The notes under the pieces: model-generated
Databases searched by the model: none
What the model saw: the letters and a program-made list of their open reading frames with translations, nothing else
Told to the model about the DNA's origin: nothing
Program-made: the position numbers and the translations under genes
Shown here: piece after piece, positions 4,613 to 5,118 of the stretch
Position numbering within the stretch: the stretch's first letter is position 1
Layout: every line of letters starts with the position of its first letter
DNA from: Gemmatimonadota bacterium
Lineage (GTDB): Bacteria > Gemmatimonadota > Gemmatimonadetes > Gemmatimonadales > GWC2-71-9
Length of the DNA stretch: 5,118 nt
Direction: 5' to 3'
Assembly: GCA_003221825.1 (NCBI GenBank)
Contig: QHUE01000196.1
Span: 1-5,118, forward strand

Positions 4613-5118
4613 TGCGATCCTTCACCGATCTCTTCATCCGGCACCCGGTGCTCGCGGCGGTCGTGAATCTCGCGATCGTGCTCGTGGGATGGCGATCGCT
4701 CGCCACGCTGCCGGTGCAGCAGTACCCCAACATCCAAAGCTCGGCCGTCGTGATCAATACCGTCTACTACGGCGCGAGCGCCGAGGCGGTGCGCGGGTTT
4801 CTCACGACGCCGATCGAGCGCGCCGTGTCGGCGATCAGTGGTATTGACTATCTCGAGTCGACGAGCCGCGCAGGTATCAGCACCGTCACGATCCATCTCA
4901 AATTGAATCAGAACAGCACCGCGGCTCTGGCCGAAGTGACGGCGCGCCTGCAGCAGGTCCGATCCGAGCTTCCGGCGGAGGCCGAGCCACCGCAAGTGGA
5001 GGTGCAGCGCGCGGACCGGCCCTACGCGTCCTTCTACCTGAGTTTCTCGTCCAAGCAGCGTGACATCCCGGCGATCACCGACTGGCTGTCGCGCACGCTG
5101 CAGCCGCAGCTCGCGACG
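4612..5118 (+). CDS. RND inner-membrane efflux permease, N-terminal part (HAE-1/AcrB type)
   Basis: The first 169 codons are present; the gene leaves the window at the right edge. The start is typical of proton-driven RND pumps: SFTDLFIRHPVLAAVVNLAI (3-22), the first membrane helix, then the signature LPVQQYPNIQ (33-42), YYGASAEAV (52-60), TTPIERAVSAISGIDYLEST (65-84) and the porter-domain stretch AGISTVTIHLKLNQNS (87-102). AcrB has the same order (LPVAQYPTI, YPGADA, then the IEQ...NGI element). The proton-relay aspartates and lysine of helices 4 and 10 are beyond the edge, so function cannot be checked fully. The ATG shares a base with the adaptor stop, and GGAGG (4598-4602) lies nine bases ahead. 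The signature favours the hydrophobe/amphiphile class over the heavy-metal class. Confidence 0.95.
   Translation, partial: MRSFTDLFIRHPVLAAVVNLAIVLVGWRSLATLPVQQYPNIQSSAVVINTVYYGASAEAVRGFLTTPIERAVSAISGIDYLESTSRAGISTVTIHLKLNQNSTAALAEVTARLQQVRSELPAEAEPPQVEVQRADRPYASFYLSFSSKQRDIPAITDWLSRTLQPQLAT

Noticed and set aside
1..5118. CRISPR arrays, tRNA or rRNA genes, insertion sequences, attachment sites
   Set aside because: There are no regularly spaced repeats, no tRNA-like cloverleaf elements noticed, no transposase and no terminal inverted repeats with target duplications. Apart from the short leaders, the window is coding.

Overview
The window is GC-rich, densely packed DNA from a Gram-negative (diderm) bacterium. 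The envelope genes show this: a signal-peptide beta-barrel protein, and an RND pump with a periplasmic adaptor that carries a TolC-docking motif. High G/C at third codon positions, frequent TTG starts and a B. subtilis-like spacing of the NadA cysteines would fit a soil phylum such as Gemmatimonadota or Acidobacteriota. That placement is a guess from style, not from a marker gene.

Layout. (1) Positions 1-1190, minus strand: nadA (complete) followed by nadC (N-terminal part only), the last two steps of de novo synthesis from iminoaspartate to nicotinate mononucleotide. The two genes overlap by 8 bases. (2) Positions 1191-1391: a 201-base gap with two mutually exclusive inverted repeats upstream of nadA, and a 20-codon plus-strand stretch that looks like the tail of a lost gene. 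(3) Positions 1392-2721, minus strand: an apparent translationally coupled trio of a beta-barrel outer-membrane protein, an unrecognised 65-residue protein and a class I SAM methyltransferase, with stop/start overlaps TGATG and TTGA. (4) Positions 2826-3290, minus strand: a MarR-family regulator. (5) Positions 3291-3514: a divergent control region. (6) Positions 3515-5118, plus strand: a membrane-fusion (periplasmic adaptor) protein and the start of an RND inner-membrane permease, overlapping at TAATG. The permease runs off the window.

How the parts work together. The MarR gene lies between the outer-membrane/methyltransferase operon and the divergent RND pump. A palindromic element with core TGT(T/C)-N3-AACA occurs three times: twice in the marR/pump divergent region and once just upstream of the outer-membrane protein. 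By eye I found no other copy in the window. The likely reading is one local regulon in which the MarR protein controls itself, the pump and the coupled trio. The regulator's ligand, the pump's substrate, the methyltransferase's substrate and the role of the 65-residue protein cannot be read from the sequence. The nad genes look like unrelated housekeeping neighbours.
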